From positions 496,001 to 560,000 of the forward strand of contig VWND01000015.1 in NCBI GenBank assembly GCA_009599575.1: DNA of 64,000 nt, in the 5' to 3' direction. The notes beneath the pieces are model-generated. The model was not told the origin of the DNA, did not search any database, and was given only the letters and a program-made list of their open reading frames with translations. Position 1 is the first letter of the stretch, and every line of letters begins with the position of its first letter. The stretch comes from Blumeriella jaapii (taxonomy: Eukaryota > Ascomycota > Leotiomycetes > Helotiales > Drepanopezizaceae). The translations under genes and the position numbers were made by a program. Shown here piece by piece: positions 58,739 to 64,000 of the stretch.

Positions 58739-61700
58739 ATGAACGGAACACCTCGCATGCGCTCGGCATATCCGCCTACTCCGAGAACTGCCCAGCGAAC
58801 TCCAAAACCACAAATCCCAGAACCGCGAGATGCCTCGAAAGCGCGGCCCTCCCTCTCAAACCTCCCAGATGCGACCCCAGCTGCCCCAGCTGCTGCTCTC
58901 AGCAACCCAGTGATACCGGTCAATCTCGTTGATGCCCCGAGCCAGCGTATGTACACCTTGGGCCTCTATGGCTTCCTGTTCGTATGGCGTCTGTATGACT
59001 GGTGGGCTCTGGTGGAGGAAGATACACATTCATTCCCATTCTTCTTGAAGTGGTGTGTTATAGACACAATGTTCTTTTTTGGGGTACCATATTTGCGAAT
59101 TCCTTGGCTCGAATGGTCCGAGCCGATGTCGATGGCGGCGTCAGTAGCACACATTGGTCTGAACGCTATGTTCATGTTCAGAATACCCGTAAGCTATGGA
59201 CGTGACTTTTCGATAGAATGAGCTAATACTGAAGCAGCTCCCTCTTGAACCGATGTTGGTCGCCATCGCGAAAACAATATTCGACAGAGAGATGTCCCTT
59301 TCTGAGAATCGTGTACGACCAGACAGTATTTTGCAGAACTCGTCTCTTATCATGGGCAAGCAGATTATCAACATTCTTCCGGAAGGGTTTGTTTATCCTA
59401 GATTTTCCCCCCTGCTAGACCAACACTTACCTGATCAGGACCGTCACTATGAATCCAGACCAGCTGTCCTTCTGTCTTGACAATAGTAAATCTGTTGCAC
59501 AAATCCCGCTCTACTTCAACCAAACCACACCGAAAAGTGTTAAGCTGCTACGCATTGACTTTGAGACAAACCTCAACGAAACGATTGTACTCTCCAATAG
59601 GGAAGTCAGAAATGTTCGCAAAGCACAGGATGACTCTCTACTGACTCTCAACTACCCCGCCAAGAAGCCGGGACTGTACAGGCTTTTGGAAGTCTTCGAC
59701 AATACGAAGTTGGAGGTTCAACGCAGGATGTCCGATACTCTGGTTGTTACTTGCCCGAAAGCTATTGTCAGATCCACAGGTGCGGACCGATGCCTGGGCG
59801 ATCTGTCCGACCTGACCATGGAGATCGAGGGAACCCCGCCTTTGAAGGTTGTTTACAGCCGGACCGCGAATAGCGAGCAGAGTGTCCATCACTTTCAAGG
59901 CATTCAGCCGGACAATTTTGCATCACCTCTTCTCGGCTCTACACGCGTAGGGACTTTAGTCACAGCAGGGTCCCAGGACGCTTCTTGGGCTCGATCACAA
60001 CGCATCACCGTTCCTTTGAACGAGTCAATGACACCAAGCGGCCAATGGCTATACTCAATCGACGAGATTCACGATGCTACGGGAAACATCGCTAACTTTT
60101 CTTCGGGATCGGATGACGGTGAGCATGTCTACCCTAAAGGTGTGCATCTGGAGCAGGCTTTTACTGTTCACGAACGCCCTGTCTCTAGATTGGCCAGTTG
60201 CGATTCCAGGAACCCTTTAATGGTGGCAAATGGAAAGACTGTTCAACTTCCCGTAGAATACTCGACCCCCGGAAGAGCTCCTGACGACACATCTCACACT
60301 GTTACCTGGAAATTTTCGCCCTTAGATACTCTGACACAAAGTGGAGACCACGGTCCGGACGTTATTTTCGAGGAGTTTTTCGCCAAATCAGCATACAGTC
60401 AACCTACCATACGACAGCCTGGTCTTTACACTTTGACGGGAGTGAGGAGTAAGTTCTGTGAGGGAAAGGTTAGAGAGCCCGCATCTTGCTTACTTCTCAA
60501 TCCACCCGAGCCAGAGCTGTCCCTCACGTCTGAAAACATTAACGACAAATGCGCAGGGAACTCGATTGGTCTTCTGGTCGATCTTGATCTCATAGGCACG
60601 CCTCCTTTTGTCGTGCGATATGACATTGTGACAAAAACCGGCACTCACTCTGAAAGTATTCGGGTCGATGGTCTGCGACATCAGCTTGAGTTAAAGCCCA
60701 GGGATGCTGGTCACTTCAAATATCACTTCACATCCATCGACGACGCAATCTACAAGGGCCAACAATTAAGTGGGACTGGACTTGTATTGGAGCAGGATGT
60801 CAAGCCTCCTGCTTCTGCGTTTTTGAGGCGGCCATCAGGTCCTATTGATGCATGTATCGAAGAACCAGTTGAGACGAATGTGGAGTTATCTGGCGAGCCG
60901 CCCTTCACGTTGGAGTACGAGTTGGTCCATGACGGGAAGAGGAAGAGGTCCAAGGAGACGAACATCGAATCGGAAAACTTCAAAATCAAGACGGATTCAC
61001 TCTCTAAAGGTGGAGAGTATTCTCTTGCTCTGACGAGCGTACAAGATAGAACCGGTTGCAAGATCTTCTTGAATAGCGAGGTCAAGTTCACCGTAAGGCG
61101 CCAAAGACCAAAAGCTTCATTCGGGCATCTGGAAGGCAAACATACGACCATTCAAGTGGAAGGTAAGAACGTTGAACTTCCTCTTCGGCTCACTGGCCGT
61201 GGACCTTGGACTATCAAGTACCAGAATCTTGACGATAGAACCGGGGAAATATTTGAACGGGTCGCCAAAACTGCCAACGACTTGATCCAGGTAAATCAGC
61301 GTGGTGTTTACGAAATCCTCGAGGTTTCAGATGACCAGTGCCCTGGAACTGTTGACCCTGCAGCATCTACCTTCAAAGTCGAATGGTTCGCTAGACCCCA
61401 GATCAAGCTTGCAGATACCGCTGTTCTCATTCCTGATGGCAAGAAGTACACCAAACGCGAAGTGTGTGAAGGTGACATCGACGCTGTGGATGTCAATCTT
61501 ATTGGTGAGCTTTCAAGTTGACTTGCCGTATAATCTCTGCTAACCTATTCCAAGGCTCCTCCCCTTATAATGTCAAATACCAGGTCACTCATAAGCCAGA
61601 GCATGGTTCGACTTCAATTGCCAACAAGGAGTTTGAAGCCGCTCTTGGGGTTGCTACCATCTCCATGGACACAGCAAAGTCTGGAACGTACGAGTACAAA

Positions 61701-62663
61701 TTCACAGAGCTATCCGATGCATTATACGACCACGATGCGAAGAAGCACGCGCCTCTTGTCCTCGAGCAAAAGGTTAACCGAAAGCCTTCGGCCAATTTCG
61801 CAAAGCCGGGACAATCTTACAATTACTGTAAGGAAGAGTTGGCGGGAGACGAAGTCATTCCTATTAAGCTAGAAGGCGTTCCTCCATTCAGCCTCGAGGT
61901 CGACATCAAGCACCAGAGCAGCTCCCGGCCCGAGACTGTCAAGATTGCAAACATCGAGTCCAACCACTACGATTTCCGGATACCACACAGCGTGCTTTCT
62001 CTGGGGATTCACCAAGTCAGCATACGCAAGGTTCGAGACTCGCACGGGTGTCAACAGAAGACAGAATACGGAGCACCTCACGTTCAAGTTCAAGTATACG
62101 ACGTCCCAACCATCTATCCCCTCGATTCGCGCGTAGATTATTGCGTTGGGGAGAGAATAGCGTACACACTGTCCGGCACTGCTCCTTTCGAGATTTTCTA
62201 CACTTTCGAAGGTGTCTCAAGAAAAGCCAAATCTCAATCAACAAATTTCAAACGTATTGCAGAGAAGCCTGGCAATTTTACGATCACGGGCATCTCAGAC
62301 AAGGCTAGTGAGTGTAAGGCACACACCAAGATTTCAAAGATCGTTCATGAAATGCCCAGCGTCAAGATAAGTCAGGGAAGACAGGTGGAAGTCGATATCC
62401 ACGAGGGTGGGGACACGGAGATTTTGTTTGAATTCTGGGGCACCCCACCTTTCGAGTTCACCTACACCCGAAGCACCAATGCTCGACGAGGGCATAAATC
62501 CAAGATTTTGGAGACTAGACACGAGGTGTCTGATGAGAATAAGAAGACGATTAGGGCCTCGCAGGAAGGCACATACGAGGTTGTCGCGATCAAGGATAAG
62601 TTCTGTTCCTTCTCTACTCAACGGGCAGACACGGGAAGCAAGCAGAAGCTCCTTCAGTTTTGA
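58739..62663 (+). CDS. POM152: Nucleoporin POM152
   Basis: Pom152 is the fungal transmembrane nucleoporin forming the lumenal ring of the nuclear pore. The ATG at 58739 opens an R/P-rich cytosolic tail. Membrane segments follow around residues 70-140 (LGLYGFLFVWRLYDWW, FFLKWCVIDTMFFFGVPYL). The rest is lumenal and built of at least eight Ig-like repeats marked by the pattern G-x-x-P-F/L-x-(V/L)-x-Y: for example EGTPPLKVVYS, GTPPFVVRYDI, GEPPFTLEYEL, GRGPWTIKYQN, GSSPYNVKYQV, GVPPFSLEVDI, GTAPFEIFYTF and GTPPFEFTYTR. Introns lie near 59188-59236, 59385-59440 and 61505-61555. About 1,250 residues, the usual length. The stop is at 62663. Confidence 0.94.
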
Positions 62664-62817
62664 ATGACGAGGTTTTCTATTGAATCGATGCAGTAACTCA
62701 TAGCGCGGCGTTCAGCAGTATTTTTTGGCAATTTGTTCTGTTCTCTTTTGCTCGTACTATACCGAAATAAATTCGAACTTGAAAATGAGGAAAACAGTGT
62801 GAACGTTCTCAACCTTT

Positions 62818-63337
62818 TCAACTGCTATTCTCTCCCTTCGCTTTAATAGTCTCGGCTCTTGGAGTAACTTCTCCCAACCTCTCCGTTCTAGCGATCTTAC
62901 TATTTTCTCGGGCAAGCCGATCGCCCAAGATCATGTAAGTCATCTGAAAATTAAATGGGAAGCCTTGGAGTTTACTTAGACATGAAGTTTTTTATTGCTC
63001 CCGCTTCGTTCCGTCTCGGGCATCTGCCAATCTCATTCATGCCTTCTGGTACCTTAGCGAGTTTTCCACCCCACGGGTCTCGATTCTCTCGAATCTCTTG
63101 GACTTTGTCTATTTCAGTTGTCACGACTCTCACGACTCTCCTGCCCACCCCTCGCCAAGTTCTTCAGATATCCCTCCTCAAACCCAAAGTCGTCTTCCCC
63201 TGCTTCATTCTCGCCACCCCCAATCGCTACATACTCATCTCGCCCGCCTCCACTCTCCTCGCCCGAATCACCTTCATCCCCTCTTTCACATCCTTCTTCA
63301 ACTCTCACGAACAAGTCTGTGGCGGCTCCTGCCAACT
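62818..63337 (-). CDS. Possible unrecognised three-exon gene (start not found)
   Basis: Three minus-strand segments join with matching phases. An acidic, Gly/Glu-rich segment ends EEGYLKNLAR. A 40-nt intron (GTGGGC...AATAG) leads to DKVQEIRENRDPWGGKLAK. A longer intron (GTACCA...TTTCAG) leads to MTYMILGDRLARENSKIART and a charged end stopping at 62818-62820. The C-terminal part reads like a folded, charged-helix protein, but I do not recognise the family. No ATG was found for the first segment, so the gene may start in an exon further right or be a chance assembly. It is convergent with POM152. Confidence 0.35.
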
Positions 63338-63339
63338 GA

Positions 63340-63686
63340 CCCGCAGCGTCTGCACATCCGCGCCACCAGCCCGCTTGCAGGTTTTCTTGGCCTCCTTCTT
63401 GACCTCTGATGTGGTAGTCGATGGGATTGGATAGGATTGGATTGGGTCAGGTAGATGGGAATTGCAGTTGGCGAGGGTGAGTAAGGGCTGCGAAATAGGA
63501 GAGGTGGCAGCGGGTAGGCGCACATGAACCGTCTGGTCTCGAGAGGGCGCCGGAGGAACGCGAGGAGTTTGTGAGGAGACGCTTCATTGAGGACGGTGGT
63601 GTTGGAGACGGGGCAGTGGGCTGTGTCGATTCAGGGAGTACTATTGGAGAGACAGGGAACAGAAGCGCGATTCTGCTAGTAGTGCT

Positions 63687-63718
<32 letters not shown>

Positions 63719-64000
63719 GAGCGTTCTCACAGAGGGAGGAAATTGACGTTTGATGTTGCAATTAAACAAACGCCTTGATCGTTATATTCTAGAGAAGCCA
63801 TATCAATTAGTCTAATACCGACGAGAGCGTAGCGCGATTTGATACGATCATAAATAGTGCTTCGTGTCCTATTGATTTTGAGCTGATGAAACTTCTGGGT
63901 CACAAGGATCTTGTGGTGAATTTGTTGTTGTATGAACCTGTAGATAGGTCTGCTTTGCTACAGAGCTAGAGTGATTACACCTCCCGAACCCAAGACTACC
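63340..64000. other. Right-end region without a supported gene; 31-nt poly-G run
   Basis: The plus strand has a run of 31 G (63687-63717). The rest has no recognisable coding or RNA feature; ORFs reading through the G run as poly-Pro or poly-Gly are artefacts. Confidence 0.5.

Overview
The window is nuclear DNA of a filamentous ascomycete (Pezizomycotina). Genes are single-copy housekeeping loci split by short introns of about 45-120 nt with GT...AG ends and CTAAC-like branch sites. They are arranged as divergent and convergent pairs with no operons. Marker proteins all look like Pezizomycotina orthologues: an FKS1 glucan synthase with the Y/G/Q-rich N-terminus typical of the group, a two-exon-plus GH17 glucanase, the H2A/H2B divergent pair, DASH subunit Dam1, POM152 and SQS1. 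I cannot fix the class; Eurotiomycetes or a near relative is a guess from the FKS1 N-terminus.

Layout. 1-12 kb: mitochondrial aconitase (3' end off the left edge, with an apparent 1-nt frame break), BUD20, DAM1, a SEC14/CRAL-TRIO protein, a HIT-family HNT1, a SprT-like protease and MOG1. 12-15 kb: a frame-broken GH72 glucanosyltransferase relic and a block of short GTACAGTAC-type repeats. 15.6-24 kb: FKS1 and LCB1. 24-29.5 kb: a gene-poor, repeat-rich accessory stretch. It holds one two-exon gene for a 50-residue secreted cysteine-rich peptide, a possible decayed copy of its last exon, a three-copy ~67-bp tandem repeat with a hairpin, poly-G tracts and several microsatellites. 29.5-31 kb: a secreted GH17 glucanase. 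32-49 kb: OTU1, an RSC1/2-like double-bromodomain-BAH protein, an alpha/beta hydrolase, KGD2, a complex I LYR subunit (NDUFB9-like), histones H2A and H2B, SQS1 and ATG4. 50-63 kb: an FBXO21-like F-box protein, an SPX-RING ubiquitin ligase, a UCH37-type deubiquitinase with a likely GC-AG intron, and POM152. A possible unrecognised small gene and a 31-nt poly-G run lie at the right end.

Functional themes. Cell-wall beta-1,3-glucan is represented three times (FKS1 synthesis, GH17 hydrolysis/remodelling, GH72 relic). Ubiquitin handling is represented four times (OTU1, F-box, SPX-RING, UCH37). Mitochondrial metabolism is represented by aconitase, KGD2 and a complex I subunit. Nothing suggests that these sets are co-regulated clusters. 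The most unusual items are the cysteine-rich peptide locus and its surrounding duplicated G-rich segment, the intergenic GTAC-repeat family found across the whole window, the GH72 relic, and the GC-AG intron. All splice sites were chosen by eye from frame, consensus and family similarity.
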